From positions 248,001 to 312,000 of the forward strand of contig JBJOFG010000002.1 of the NCBI GenBank assembly GCA_046048875.1: a DNA stretch of 64,000 nucleotides, in the 5' to 3' direction. Below are positions 35,270 through 45,296 of the stretch, piece after piece. The notes under the pieces were generated by a model that had not been told where the DNA came from, searched no databases, and saw only the letters and a list, made by a program, of their open reading frames with translations. This DNA comes from CAIZGX01 sp046048875. GTDB lineage: Bacteria > Bacteroidota > Bacteroidia > Flavobacteriales_D > Sanyastnellaceae. Positions within the stretch are counted from its first letter, which is position 1; the number at the start of each line of letters is the position of its first letter. A program made the position numbers and the translations under genes.

Positions 35270-36975
35270 ATTTGAATCTATCCCCTGAAGAAATTGTACG
35301 CAGAGAAGCACTCGCAAAATTGCGCGCGCTAGGCATTGAACCTTTTCCTGCTGAAGAATTTATTACCACTTCAAACGCCGAAGAAATAAAGGCGAACTAC
35401 GAAGAGGGTAAACAGGTTGTAGTTGCTGGTCGATTGATGAATCAACGTATTCAAGGAAAGGCTGGATTCGCCGATCTTATCGATTCAACAGGGAGAATTC
35501 AATTGTACATCAATCAAGATGCTCTTTGCCCCGGCGAAGACAAATCGCTCTACCAAGAAGTAGTTCGTCATCTTCTACACTATGGCGATTTCGTGGGGGT
35601 GGAAGGAACATTGTTCACCACGAAATTGGGCGAGGTTTCCATTCACGTTTCAGGATTAAAAGTTCTTGCTAAATCGTTGAAGCCTCTTCCTATTGTGAAG
35701 ACAGATGCTGAAGGAAACGTATACGACGCGTTCACAGATCCTGAATTGCGTTACCGCATGCGCTATGTCGATCTTGTGGTGAATCCGAAAGTGAAAGACA
35801 CCTTCGTGAAGCGCACCAAGATTGTAAATGCGATGCGCAATTTCTTCAACGACAAAGGATATTTGGAAGTTGACACACCTGTGCTTCAAGCCATACCTGG
35901 AGGGGCTTCTGCTCGTCCGTTCATTACACATCACAACTCGCTCGACATTCCGATGTACTTGCGTATTGCGAACGAGTTGTACCTGAAGCGCTTGATTGTA
36001 GGCGGATTCGAAGGGGTGTATGAGTTCAGTAGAAACTTCCGCAACGAAGGAATGGACCGTACACACAATCCGGAATTCACTGTCATGGAAATTTATGTCG
36101 CTTACAAAGACTACAACTGGATGATGAATTTCACGGAGCAAATGTTGGAGCATGTGGCTATTGAAGCACTTGGAAAAACAGATGTTCAGTTCGGAGAAAA
36201 AACACTAAGCTTTAAAGCCCCATTCGCACGCGTTACCATGACCGATGCGATTAAGCAATACACTGGGTTCGATATTACAGGAAAGTCTGAAGACGAGCTT
36301 CGCGCGAAGTGTTTGGAATTAGGCTTAGACGCAGGTGAAAACCTAGGTAAAGGAAAACTCATAGATACCTTGTTTGGTGAAATGTGCGAAAAGCATTTCA
36401 TTCAACCCACATTCATTACAGATTATCCGGTTGAAATGTCACCGCTTTGCAAGCGTCACCGCGAAAACCCGGAACTCACTGAACGTTTCGAGTTAATGGT
36501 GAACGGAAAAGAATTAGCGAATGCCTATTCAGAGTTGAACGACCCTATTGATCAGCGTGAACGCTTCGAAGAGCAAGCGCGATTAATGGAACGTGGCGAC
36601 GATGAAGCTATGTTCATTGACTATGATTTCTTACGTTCGTTGGAATACGGTATGCCGCCGACCTCAGGAATGGGTATCGGCATTGATCGCTTGGTAATGA
36701 TGATGACCAACAACGAGAGCATTCAAGAAGTGTTGTTCTTCCCGCAAATGCGTCCCGAGAAAAAACAAGAAGGTCCTGACTTGGCATCATTCGAAGCTAA
36801 GGGCATTCAAGCACATTGGATAGACGCTATCGTAAGCATGGGATTCCTTTCGATGGATAAATTAAAGGAAACCAAGCCAACAGCATTGCACCAAAACTTG
36901 AATCAGTACCGCAAGAAGAACAAGCTCGATGTACCTGCTGCGCAGTTGGAAGAGATTATGATGTGGTTTAGTTAA
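35266..36975 (+). CDS. lysS: Lysyl-tRNA synthetase, class II
   Basis: 569 residues. The OB-fold anticodon domain (~50-165) is followed by the class II catalytic core: motif 2 RNFRNEGMDRTHNPEF and motif 3 SGMGIGIDRLVMMMTN. About 75 residues follow motif 3 (EKKQEGPDLASFEAKG to the end), an extension absent from E. coli LysS and seen in Flavobacteria-type enzymes. It charges tRNA-Lys. The start overlaps the rsmI stop, and the 3' end overlaps the convergent outer-membrane protein gene by 8 bases. Confidence 0.96.
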   Translation: MNLNLSPEEIVRREALAKLRALGIEPFPAEEFITTSNAEEIKANYEEGKQVVVAGRLMNQRIQGKAGFADLIDSTGRIQLYINQDALCPGEDKSLYQEVVRHLLHYGDFVGVEGTLFTTKLGEVSIHVSGLKVLAKSLKPLPIVKTDAEGNVYDAFTDPELRYRMRYVDLVVNPKVKDTFVKRTKIVNAMRNFFNDKGYLEVDTPVLQAIPGGASARPFITHHNSLDIPMYLRIANELYLKRLIVGGFEGVYEFSRNFRNEGMDRTHNPEFTVMEIYVAYKDYNWMMNFTEQMLEHVAIEALGKTDVQFGEKTLSFKAPFARVTMTDAIKQYTGFDITGKSEDELRAKCLELGLDAGENLGKGKLIDTLFGEMCEKHFIQPTFITDYPVEMSPLCKRHRENPELTERFELMVNGKELANAYSELNDPIDQRERFEEQARLMERGDDEAMFIDYDFLRSLEYGMPPTSGMGIGIDRLVMMMTNNESIQEVLFFPQMRPEKKQEGPDLASFEAKGIQAHWIDAIVSMGFLSMDKLKETKPTALHQNLNQYRKKNKLDVPAAQLEEIMMWFS

Positions 36976-39900
36976 ACAACAAACGCACACTCATATTTCC
37001 AGCGTGAACAATTTCACGACCGTCACTTTTCCTTCCCTTATAATTCAAAGAAAGCTGTAAGTTTTGATTGATAGTCTTGCGCCATGCACAGGATAAGGTG
37101 AGGTTATTTCCTGCCTGCAATCCGCCTAGTGCATCATAGACGACAGGTCCTGTTGCATCGCCTTCGAATTGAATGCGAATGTATTTGAATTCACTTTTGA
37201 ATAACTGACCGTTCTTCGCTTCCACTTGTGCGTCTGCGCCAACCGATAAACTTTGCGCCTGGAACTTCGATTCGCTCGCATCTCCCTTCCTATTTCCATA
37301 TTCCGCCAAAACAGAAAATCGTTTGTTGTTGGTAGGTTGAAACGCGAACGAAGGAGTTGCTGTAATGTAAGTGGAAGAAAAGTTTCGCGTCGCAAGGAAG
37401 TCGGAAGAAGTTTCCTTACTTCCCGATGTGAATGAAAATAACAATTGTGTGCTCGACTCCATGGCCTTCCTGAAATTCACAACAAACGATTGCTCTACAC
37501 GCGTCTCGAATCCAGAGAGCAAAAAGGCTTTATTCATGACCTTTTGAGAAGTAAGGTCCGCACTAAAGTTCGGATCAGATTTTCGATAGAAGAGCGTGCC
37601 TCGAAAAACATTTCCAGCAGAAACCAAAAACTCATCGTTTGTATAAAGCGGAGAAATGTGTTCAATTCCACCATACGTCGATTTGCGTTCAGCACGACTC
37701 ATCAATTGCGTACTCCATACTTTCAAGACGTTATACAAACTTGAATTCTTATTTTTCCATTGACGCGGATTCAAGTTCAACGACGACGTGAATGCGGTTG
37801 AATAAACACTCTGGTAATCTGTTGTCTGAACAGGCAGTCGCACATAATTCGCTTCATACGCGAAGGCAGCCACTTCAAATTCAGAAAGTTCTTTTACGCC
37901 ATTATCGTTATAGTCATTCCACACATACACGCCTTGTCCTGCGGGCACTTCAGCATAGATGAATGCTTGCTTCGCTTCGAGTCCGCTTGATGTTTCATAA
38001 AACAAATTCAGCTGTGCCCATTTGTTTTGCGGCGATCGAAATTCAATTCGTCCTAACAAACTGCTCAGCGGTTTAATGAGCGCTAAACTGTTCAACGAAA
38101 CCAATTGTCTATTGCTTGCGGTAACCGAAAAATAACTTCCTCCTTTCGTTGTATTTCGAAATTCAACTCCGTAATTATTTGCTGAAGAAATGGGTGTCAT
38201 TTCATTCAACACAAACGCATGATCTGTTCTGTTGCGAACAAACAATTTGAATGCACGTCGTGTAGTGTCTGTTGATCGGAAGTATGCTTCACCATCGAAA
38301 AATTTATAAGACTGCTGTGCATTCGCGAACGTGTTCTGCTCTTGCTCGTCTCTTACTCCAACGGTGAATCGCTTGCCCTCGCGATACAGATGAGCTTTCT
38401 GACGAAGGAAGGAAGAATTCACAACGCCTTCTGTCTCCAAAGCAGAAGCATCTACTTGAAGTTTAACGCGCTGAGTCAGATTCGCGTTAATCAATAATTT
38501 CGCGCGATTTGCTTCATAAACAGATCCTATCTCATAGCGTGCACCACTAAACGAAATAAATTTTCCCGGAGAAAATTCTCTCATCATTTTCGCTTCAGAC
38601 AACCATTCGCTTTCACCATATCGCACTATTTCACGCACGTTCCAATTGCGCTCAAATTCAACTTCACGAATACGTTCAATGCGCGTAAATGTTGACGATA
38701 AATTCTCTGAGTTAATTTCCCACAGAAATACTTTCCCCTCTTTCTTCCCAGCAATTTTCTCCTTCAAATTCACTTTACAAGCAAAGCCCTTATTGTTTTG
38801 ATCGTTCAAGTTCGAAAAGGTATTGGCATCGAAATCGGTGTAGGCGCCTTCCACATTCATTGTCCAATAATTCGTTTCTTTACCCCAATGCGCCGTATGT
38901 CCTGCCACCACCATACGCTGTTTTTTCGGAGCGGTTAAGCGCTGAATGGGTTCGTAGTTTCCTTGTTTGACGCCATCTACAGGAGCTACCCATTTAAATA
39001 CTTTACCATAAGAGGAAAATCCATTCTCGACATAATTGCCATTTCCATTACCAACAAACGTAAAACTCGCTGTGTAGAATGCATTCGTCGCATCGGTGGA
39101 ATACACCAACACGTTTGTGAAAGTGAGTGTGTCTATAAGCGTATACATGACGCGATCGGATTGAAATCCTGTACTGTCTATTCCGCTTACGTTAGTACTT
39201 GAAAAAGCATCGCCCGCTTGCATGAGTGTTAGACGATCTTCTGCCGTTAGCGTCTGCTGAAGAGGTTGATTCTTTGCGTCCATTTCTTGAAAAAACTGGA
39301 CGTAAGTCGTTCCCTTGCTTGTGGTGTATTCTAAATCTGTTGTAATGAGCGGACGCGCATACTGGCGGTCGCTGTACTGAAATTCCACCACGATACGTTT
39401 GTCTTTCGTGATTCGATTTCTTGGTGTGAAAATAATTTCGGCTGAATTGTAATCGATCCAATAATCTTGATCTTGTCCACGCACCAATTTCTGACCATCG
39501 ATGTAAACGTTTTCGGTTCCACCTAACACAGTAATGTAGGACTCGCCTTGCGCACCTTGCAAACGGTATGGGCCTTGACTTCCCTCTATTCCTTGAATAC
39601 TTTGTCTGTTAAATTTTCCTTTTGAAATGGAAACAGATGCTTCGCTTTTCAATATTCCGTCTGACTTGAATTCACTGGTGTTTTGAACGAACAATCCCAA
39701 ACCTCGTTTGGTGTACTTCATGAAATAATGCGTTCGCAAAGGCAACGTAAAATCTCCAGCGATAATCTTATTTCGCTTATCAGTTAGTTGAATAAAGACT
39801 TGGTCGAACTCTTGAAATTGTTGTGTACTTCCGGAAGATGAAACCGGAATGTTGTTGTCTGAAATGGAAGCGAGCAATTGAAATCGATTCGCAATTTTTC

Positions 39901-40354
39901 CTGTGAGTTGAAGATTGAGTGAAGACTGGACGCCAAGGTCTTGTTGGTTTCCGAGCGAAACACCTCTAGTGATCGAGCCGCTTTTCTGAATGGCATCGTA
40001 CGAGCGCTCTGTCTGTGGCGCTTGTATGGTACCGAATTGAAAAACATCTCGTTTTCCGTCTTGCGGTTGATACGATTGTAGAAATGCATTGTATGGAATA
40101 TTTAACGTTTCGTATTCCACTCGAAGGGTATCGTTTAGCAGGGTATCGCGCAGAAGCATCTGCGCATGGACGGAATAGCGATAACCGCTTTTTAAAATCG
40201 CATTGCCATGAATGACTTGAATGGTTGAAGGACGAACAATAGAGGTGTCGAGGGAAATACAATTGACATTCGGAAGCAGAACAACCGTTCTTTTCGATTG
40301 AGCAAGCGAATGAAGCGAAATCGCCAAGCATAAGAGAATGAGCAGCGATCGCAT
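36968..40354 (-). CDS. Giant outer-membrane beta-barrel-like protein (1128 aa)
   Basis: 1128 residues with signal peptide MRSLLILLCLAISLHSLAQ. Residues ~120-250 contain GSITRGVSLGNQQDLGVQSS, LNLQLTGKIANRFQLLASIS, then IIAGDFTLPLRTHYFMKY, a pattern shared with large Bacteroidota barrels and reminiscent of SprA-type repeats. From ~280 onward it is an alternation of amphipathic strands ending NMSVRLLFN. DYNDNGVKELSEFEVA (~815) looks like an EF-hand-type calcium loop. Function is unknown. It overlaps lysS by 8 bases and follows the thioesterase gene by 9 bases, ending the ppk operon. No frameshift is seen. Confidence 0.72.
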   Translation of the reverse strand: MRSLLILLCLAISLHSLAQSKRTVVLLPNVNCISLDTSIVRPSTIQVIHGNAILKSGYRYSVHAQMLLRDTLLNDTLRVEYETLNIPYNAFLQSYQPQDGKRDVFQFGTIQAPQTERSYDAIQKSGSITRGVSLGNQQDLGVQSSLNLQLTGKIANRFQLLASISDNNIPVSSSGSTQQFQEFDQVFIQLTDKRNKIIAGDFTLPLRTHYFMKYTKRGLGLFVQNTSEFKSDGILKSEASVSISKGKFNRQSIQGIEGSQGPYRLQGAQGESYITVLGGTENVYIDGQKLVRGQDQDYWIDYNSAEIIFTPRNRITKDKRIVVEFQYSDRQYARPLITTDLEYTTSKGTTYVQFFQEMDAKNQPLQQTLTAEDRLTLMQAGDAFSSTNVSGIDSTGFQSDRVMYTLIDTLTFTNVLVYSTDATNAFYTASFTFVGNGNGNYVENGFSSYGKVFKWVAPVDGVKQGNYEPIQRLTAPKKQRMVVAGHTAHWGKETNYWTMNVEGAYTDFDANTFSNLNDQNNKGFACKVNLKEKIAGKKEGKVFLWEINSENLSSTFTRIERIREVEFERNWNVREIVRYGESEWLSEAKMMREFSPGKFISFSGARYEIGSVYEANRAKLLINANLTQRVKLQVDASALETEGVVNSSFLRQKAHLYREGKRFTVGVRDEQEQNTFANAQQSYKFFDGEAYFRSTDTTRRAFKLFVRNRTDHAFVLNEMTPISSANNYGVEFRNTTKGGSYFSVTASNRQLVSLNSLALIKPLSSLLGRIEFRSPQNKWAQLNLFYETSSGLEAKQAFIYAEVPAGQGVYVWNDYNDNGVKELSEFEVAAFAYEANYVRLPVQTTDYQSVYSTAFTSSLNLNPRQWKNKNSSLYNVLKVWSTQLMSRAERKSTYGGIEHISPLYTNDEFLVSAGNVFRGTLFYRKSDPNFSADLTSQKVMNKAFLLSGFETRVEQSFVVNFRKAMESSTQLLFSFTSGSKETSSDFLATRNFSSTYITATPSFAFQPTNNKRFSVLAEYGNRKGDASESKFQAQSLSVGADAQVEAKNGQLFKSEFKYIRIQFEGDATGPVVYDALGGLQAGNNLTLSCAWRKTINQNLQLSLNYKGRKSDGREIVHAGNMSVRLLFN

Positions 40355-40363
40355 TCGTAAGAA

Positions 40364-40915
40364 TTAATCTTTAATATTTACGACGCAACGTTCTTCGTTG
40401 CACTGTTCGATTAGCTGAGCGTAGGACAGTCCTTTCAAATCTGACTTCAACAAATCGCGTTTTTTCTTGGAGTAATCGCGCAGCACCCTTCCTTCACAAA
40501 ACCTTCTAATTTGATCTTCAGTTTCGAGAATCAATTCAGGCACTTGCATGAGCGCTCCGTTTTCGTCTTTGGCGGCCATGGTGAAGTAGCACGAATTGGT
40601 GTGCTTCACAACACTGGTTTTTGGGTTAAGTGATTCAACGCGAATGCCTACAATCATGGTTGTGTTTCCAACATAATTAACTGAAGCTTTGAACGAAACC
40701 AATTCGCCCACTTCCACGGGATTTAAAAACTCTACACCTTCCACGGCAACGGTAACGCAATACGCGCCGGAATGTTTTGCTGCAGCCACGTAGGCCACTT
40801 TATCCATAATGGAAAGTAGTGTCCCCCCGTGAACCTTTCCGCTAAAATTGGCGTATGCAGGGACCATTAATTCAGTAATGGTTGTAATGGAATTTTCTAC
40901 AGTTTTCGCGTTCAT
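40364..40915 (-). CDS. Acyl-CoA thioesterase (hotdog fold)
   Basis: 183 residues from ATG 40915 (MNAKTVENS); five extra in-frame codons lie upstream. NFSGKVHGGTLLSIMDKVAY is the hotdog catalytic helix with its conserved Gly-Gly, as in YciA/BACH-type thioesterases that hydrolyse fatty acyl-CoA. The C-terminal ~45 residues (LRDYSKKKRDLLKSDLKG ...) are a helical extension. A TATTTTCG element (40920-40927, one mismatch to TAnnTTTG) ends 4 bases before the ATG, suggesting an internal promoter in the ppk operon. Confidence 0.88.
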   Translation of the reverse strand: MNAKTVENSITTITELMVPAYANFSGKVHGGTLLSIMDKVAYVAAAKHSGAYCVTVAVEGVEFLNPVEVGELVSFKASVNYVGNTTMIVGIRVESLNPKTSVVKHTNSCYFTMAAKDENGALMQVPELILETEDQIRRFCEGRVLRDYSKKKRDLLKSDLKGLSYAQLIEQCNEERCVVNIKD

Positions 40916-40957
40916 GTAGCGAAAATACAAGAAGACTCGAAAATTACTCTGTTGGAA

Positions 40958-41827
40958 TTAAAGGGACTTGAACAATTTCAAGACAATGCCATCTGCCAAA
41001 CCAAATTTCGGAGCGAACATCTTCTCAATATTCGCTGAATTGGAGACTTGAGTGTACAGATTCAATGCGGGTACAATTACATCGGCTCTGTCTGGACGAA
41101 TGGAATACTTCTTCACACGCTCATGATTTGAGAGCTTCATAAGCGTTTTTAACAAAACCTCTAACTCCTTAACTGCGATAGGTTCACGCTGTTTTTTCTC
41201 AAGCATTTTGAAGGCCGAACTGATATTACCACCCGTGGCAATCGCTTCGTAAGTCAAACCGGGATTTAAATTATCCTTGAGCCAAAAAGCAATAGCCCTC
41301 GGAATCTTCTCTTGATCGTTAATGAGCATTCGAACGGTACCTATTTCAAAAGACTGACTGTGCTTACGTTCGAAATTCTCGATAATAGTAAGCTCCGTGC
41401 TTCCGCCTCCGACGTCTATGAACAAGTAGTTCTTCGATTTTGGTAAATCTTGTTGTTCAAAATTTCCAAAAATAATATCGGCTTCTTCTGCGCCAGAAAG
41501 CACATCGACTGTTAAGCCTGTTTTAGCCTTTATATTACTAACTACCTCTCTTCCGTTCTCTGCACTCCGCATGGCGCTCGTTGCGCAAATTCTAAAATGC
41601 TCAACACCCAATGAATCAATAATGAGACTTAAACCTATTAATACCTGAGTCAATTGTTTTTCTTTCGTTTCTGAAATTCTACCGAATGTAAAAACATCTT
41701 CACCCAGCCGAATAGGAATTCGGGTGTGACTGATTTTATCAAGTTCTATTTTCCCAGCATCGTAAAAAACTTCTGCAACGAACAAACGAATGGCATTCGA
41801 GCCAATATCAACGGCGGCTATCTTCAC
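40958..41827 (-). CDS. ppx: Exopolyphosphatase / GppA family phosphatase
   Basis: 289 residues, a short Ppx/GppA without the C-terminal HD-like domain of E. coli Ppx. ASKHA-fold motifs are AAVDIGSNAIRLFVAE (phosphate 1), FIDVGGGSTELTI (phosphate 2) and AIATGGNISSA. It removes terminal phosphates from polyphosphate, or hydrolyses pppGpp; sequence does not separate the two. It follows ppk by 18 bases and is co-transcribed, so polyphosphate is the likely substrate. Confidence 0.92.
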   Translation of the reverse strand: MKIAAVDIGSNAIRLFVAEVFYDAGKIELDKISHTRIPIRLGEDVFTFGRISETKEKQLTQVLIGLSLIIDSLGVEHFRICATSAMRSAENGREVVSNIKAKTGLTVDVLSGAEEADIIFGNFEQQDLPKSKNYLFIDVGGGSTELTIIENFERKHSQSFEIGTVRMLINDQEKIPRAIAFWLKDNLNPGLTYEAIATGGNISSAFKMLEKKQREPIAVKELEVLLKTLMKLSNHERVKKYSIRPDRADVIVPALNLYTQVSNSANIEKMFAPKFGLADGIVLKLFKSL

Positions 41828-41845
41828 TAAAATCTTTTTCTCAAA

Positions 41846-43903
41846 TTAAGCCTTTGCAGACTTTTCTTCCAAATATTTCTTCCATTGAATTTGTGTGTCA
41901 AATGAATTTTCTGCATCTAAAGGATAGATGTATCCATTCAAATCTTCCTTTTTCAATGATCTTGCCTTTGCATAATCTGAAAGCTGAAGAGACAACCACT
42001 CTGAAATTTCAGCTTTTAATTTAACATCATAGATTGGAGTAATAACTTCAACACGATAATCGAGGTTTCTAGTCATTAAATCTGCACTACCGATAAGCAT
42101 GACTTCATCACCATTGTTGTGAAAAACAAAAACACGACTGTGTTCTAGGTATCTTCCGATAATACTTCTCAAGTGAATATTCTTCGCTTGCTTCTTGGAT
42201 GTTGGAACTAACAAACATACACCACGGACAATGCACGTAACCTTCACTCCGGCCTCTGCAGCATCCAACAATTTCTTTACGATATGATCGTCTATTAAAT
42301 TATTTACTTTAATGAGAATGGAAGCAGGTTTTCCTTTTTTGGCGTGATTGATTTCTTTTTGAATTAAGTCACCCAATTTTCTTCTTGAATTGAACGGAGA
42401 AACCAACAGGTGTCTGAATTGTGGTCGGTGAAAATTAGATTCAAAAAATTCAAACAACTTTCTTACTTCTCTGCCTATTTCCAAATGACCGGTAAGTAAG
42501 GTCGTGTCAGAATAAACATTGGCGGTTTTCTCATGAAAATTTCCAGTACCAATATGTGTAATTCTTTCAGTTACTCCATTTATTCTTCGACTGATTTGGA
42601 AAATCTTACAATGCACTTTCAAACCGGGCACTCCAGGAATAACTTCTACACCCGCATCTTGTAATATTCTCGTAATCTCAATGTTGTGCTCTTCATCGAA
42701 GCGAGCTTGAACTTCAACGATGGCCACCACACGTTTACCGTTTTTAGCGGCATTGACTAATGCATGTAAAATGTGTGAGTCACTAGCAATACGATACATC
42801 GTAATTCGAATCGTCCTTACTAGCGGGTCAATAGCCGCTGCTCGAAGCATATCTAAAACGTGTGCAAATTTCTGATATGGATAGTGAAGCAGAATGTCAT
42901 GATTCGCCACAGTATCAAGGATATTGTGAGACTTCTCCAATAGGCTGTGTGCCAATGGAGGAGCAGGTGTGAAATTCAGTTCTGGTCTATTAAAACTTGG
43001 GATTTTCATAAAATCTTTTTTATTGTGATATCTTCCCCCGGGAATAATATTTTCAGCATCTTTAATTTTCGTTTTTAACAATAAAAAATCAAGGAGTTCT
43101 TTCGGAAGTTTTCTGTCAAAATTTAAACGCACATACTCTCCTTTATCTCTTTGTTGAATACTCTTTGAAATTTTATCGAAAACACTCTTTGAATAATCCT
43201 GTTCAAGATTGTATTCAGCATCTCGAACAACTTTTATGTCGTACGCCTTTGCGGTTTGTACTTTAAAAACACTAAATATTTTGCGCAATGAGAGACGAAT
43301 AACGTCTTCCAAAAGAATAACGTCAATAGAGCCATTTTGAGTTGGAAGAATGACAAAGCGAGAAATCGCTGTTGGAACCTCTATTAAAGCATGAACCTTT
43401 TGCTTCGTGCGTGTAACGATATCCACAATCAGATACAACTCATTGTCTTTCAAAGGAGGAATATTACCCTTTGTTTTTAAAATAATTGGTATAATGTGGT
43501 GGCGCACATGCTCCTCGAAATATCCATGAAGAAATTCCTTTTGAGATGGGGAAATTTGTGTTTCATTTTTAAAGTGAATACCCTCCAAAGCCAAATTGGC
43601 TTTTGTGTTTTCAAATGTTTTGTCGAAGAGTATTTGCAAGTCAATAACACGATCATGAATTTGCTCCAGTTGTTTTTTCTGAACCGATGCCGCTGTAAAA
43701 TTACTTTTTCTAAGGGCCTTCAATTCTCTTCGTAACGTAGCAAATCGAACTTTAAAAAATTCGTCAAGGTTATTCGAAAAAATACCTAGAAACCTTAACT
43801 GTTCGAGCAGAGGATTACGCATGTCTTGCGCTTCTTGAAGCACACGCTCATTGAATTGCAACCATGAGAGCTCACGTTCTATCCCAATTCGCCTTTTTTC
43901 CAT
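41846..43903 (-). CDS. ppk1: Polyphosphate kinase 1
   Basis: 685 residues, the standard length. Domain order: N domain (ERELSWLQFNERVLQEAQD), head domain, and two phospholipase-D-like C domains. The phosphorylated His lies in GLKVHCKIFQI and the second essential His in YLEHSRVFVF. MTRNLDYRVEVITP is the C2 signature. It polymerises phosphate from ATP into polyphosphate at the membrane. A CATTTTTG element (43909-43916) ends 5 bases before the ATG. It heads the ppk-ppx-thioesterase-barrel operon. Confidence 0.97.
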   Translation of the reverse strand: MEKRRIGIERELSWLQFNERVLQEAQDMRNPLLEQLRFLGIFSNNLDEFFKVRFATLRRELKALRKSNFTAASVQKKQLEQIHDRVIDLQILFDKTFENTKANLALEGIHFKNETQISPSQKEFLHGYFEEHVRHHIIPIILKTKGNIPPLKDNELYLIVDIVTRTKQKVHALIEVPTAISRFVILPTQNGSIDVILLEDVIRLSLRKIFSVFKVQTAKAYDIKVVRDAEYNLEQDYSKSVFDKISKSIQQRDKGEYVRLNFDRKLPKELLDFLLLKTKIKDAENIIPGGRYHNKKDFMKIPSFNRPELNFTPAPPLAHSLLEKSHNILDTVANHDILLHYPYQKFAHVLDMLRAAAIDPLVRTIRITMYRIASDSHILHALVNAAKNGKRVVAIVEVQARFDEEHNIEITRILQDAGVEVIPGVPGLKVHCKIFQISRRINGVTERITHIGTGNFHEKTANVYSDTTLLTGHLEIGREVRKLFEFFESNFHRPQFRHLLVSPFNSRRKLGDLIQKEINHAKKGKPASILIKVNNLIDDHIVKKLLDAAEAGVKVTCIVRGVCLLVPTSKKQAKNIHLRSIIGRYLEHSRVFVFHNNGDEVMLIGSADLMTRNLDYRVEVITPIYDVKLKAEISEWLSLQLSDYAKARSLKKEDLNGYIYPLDAENSFDTQIQWKKYLEEKSAKA

Positions 43904-43967
43904 ACTTGCAAAAATGAAACGCCAATAGAAATTGAATGTTAAGAAAATTATAACTCGCTAAAAAATA

Positions 43968-45218
43968 TTAGTCTTCCACAATAAAGCGATTACGAGCAAT
44001 AAATTCCTCGTTTCTAGCCTCGAAAAAGTATACGCCAACGGATAAATCAGAAACGTCAATAGTGAATACTCGATTCGATTGAATATTCAAATTATCCGTT
44101 ATTATTCGTCCCGAAACATCGGTAATTCTTCCAATAGTTGAAAAAGAGGATTCAATATTCAGCAAGTTATTTGTTGGGTTCGGATAAAGATTGAAATTCC
44201 TGTTTGATAATTCAATCACATTGTCTGTAGCACTTACCAATTGGGTTATTGAGCTTGTACAACCCAAATCCGAAGTTGCTGTCAACGTCACGTCATAATA
44301 GCCCATAGCCGGAAAAGTATAATCTGGATTTTGAAGGTTCGAAGTGCTACTCCCAAAGTCCCAAGTATATAAGTTAATACTTCCAGATTCAATCGTCGAT
44401 TCATTGCTAAAACTTACCACGTTCGAAGGAGCATCGTAGGAACTTGAAAACATGACAATGGGAGATGGGTATACAGAAATTGTTTTATCTATTGAATATA
44501 CGCAGCCATCAACTGTTGTTAAGGTAAGGTTAACGGGGTAATCACCGCTTGTGTTATACACAGCGGTATCATTTTGTAAAGAACTCGTTTGTCCATTTCC
44601 AAAATCCCATGCATAGGTTGAAATCGTTCTTCCATTTACAGAAAAATAAGGATACGAAAATTCAATAGAATCTGGACTGCAATAAGGTTGTGTTTGTTCC
44701 ACTTGTATTGGCGGAATTTCGGACGGTCCATTGAATAAATAACTACTGATATTTCCATTCACCAAAGCAGTAGCTGAGAAAAAGTCTGACGGATAAACCT
44801 CAGTGCAAGCACCCACCAATGAAAATCGCAACATCAACAGTTGAGTATACAACGGGGCCGAATAAGTAACCGAAGTTCCAGAAGTGGTGTTACTCAAATA
44901 AAGATTGTTCACATTAAAATTTGAAAAAGGATCTAATCCTGACACAAGTGCCGTTGTGCTCACATATGTCAATTTGTTCAAATTGAATTGAAACCAAAAA
45001 TCAATCGCATTGATTCCAGCAGCATTCGAATGAATAAGAACAGGTATATCAATGTAAAACACCCCAGCATTACTTGAGTATGTTGCCAAAGACAAATCAA
45101 ACACAACCGTATCAGTCAAGTTCATAAATTCACTTGACCTTACTTGAGAGGCATGAACTTCATTTGAACAAAAAATTCCGGCAATGGCCAGACAAAAAAC
45201 GAGTAGAAACTTCTTCAT
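43968..45218 (-). CDS. T9SS-exported protein with cohesin-like and PKD domains
   Basis: 416 residues with a signal peptide ending NEVHAS. Residues ~35-165 resemble a cohesin-type beta-sandwich (FYIDIPVLIHSNAAGINAID, then FNLNKLTYVS). Two PKD domains follow (TYAWDFGNGQTSS, ~205-250, and YTWDFGSSTSNLQNPDY, ~290-330). The last ~75 residues are a type A T9SS sorting domain (NLYPNPTNNLLNIES, ITDVSGRII, GVYFFEARNE, RFIVED). It is expected on the cell surface as an adhesin or scaffold. It is the most 3' gene of the exported-protein block, 64 bases ahead of ppk on the same strand. Confidence 0.85.
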   Translation of the reverse strand: MKKFLLVFCLAIAGIFCSNEVHASQVRSSEFMNLTDTVVFDLSLATYSSNAGVFYIDIPVLIHSNAAGINAIDFWFQFNLNKLTYVSTTALVSGLDPFSNFNVNNLYLSNTTSGTSVTYSAPLYTQLLMLRFSLVGACTEVYPSDFFSATALVNGNISSYLFNGPSEIPPIQVEQTQPYCSPDSIEFSYPYFSVNGRTISTYAWDFGNGQTSSLQNDTAVYNTSGDYPVNLTLTTVDGCVYSIDKTISVYPSPIVMFSSSYDAPSNVVSFSNESTIESGSINLYTWDFGSSTSNLQNPDYTFPAMGYYDVTLTATSDLGCTSSITQLVSATDNVIELSNRNFNLYPNPTNNLLNIESSFSTIGRITDVSGRIITDNLNIQSNRVFTIDVSDLSVGVYFFEARNEEFIARNRFIVED

Positions 45219-45239
45219 AATTGTTGTTTTATTAAATCA

Positions 45240-45271
45240 AGAAAAGGCTACTCCGTTGAGTAACCTTTTCT
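45240..45271 (-). terminator. Terminator of the Ig/dockerin-like T9SS gene
   Basis: AGAAAAGG and CCTTTTCT arms (45240-45247 with 45264-45271), extended by TACTC with GAGTA and one mismatch, form a hairpin. On the minus strand the stem is followed by T-rich TTGATTT. It lies between the 1149-residue gene and the PKD gene. Confidence 0.75.
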
Positions 45272-45296
45272 TTTAACAAATTCAAACCTAAGTTGC

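Noticed and set aside
37003..37018. Hairpin CGTGAA-CAAT-TTCACG as a lysS terminator
   Set aside because: The stem is short and no T-tract follows.
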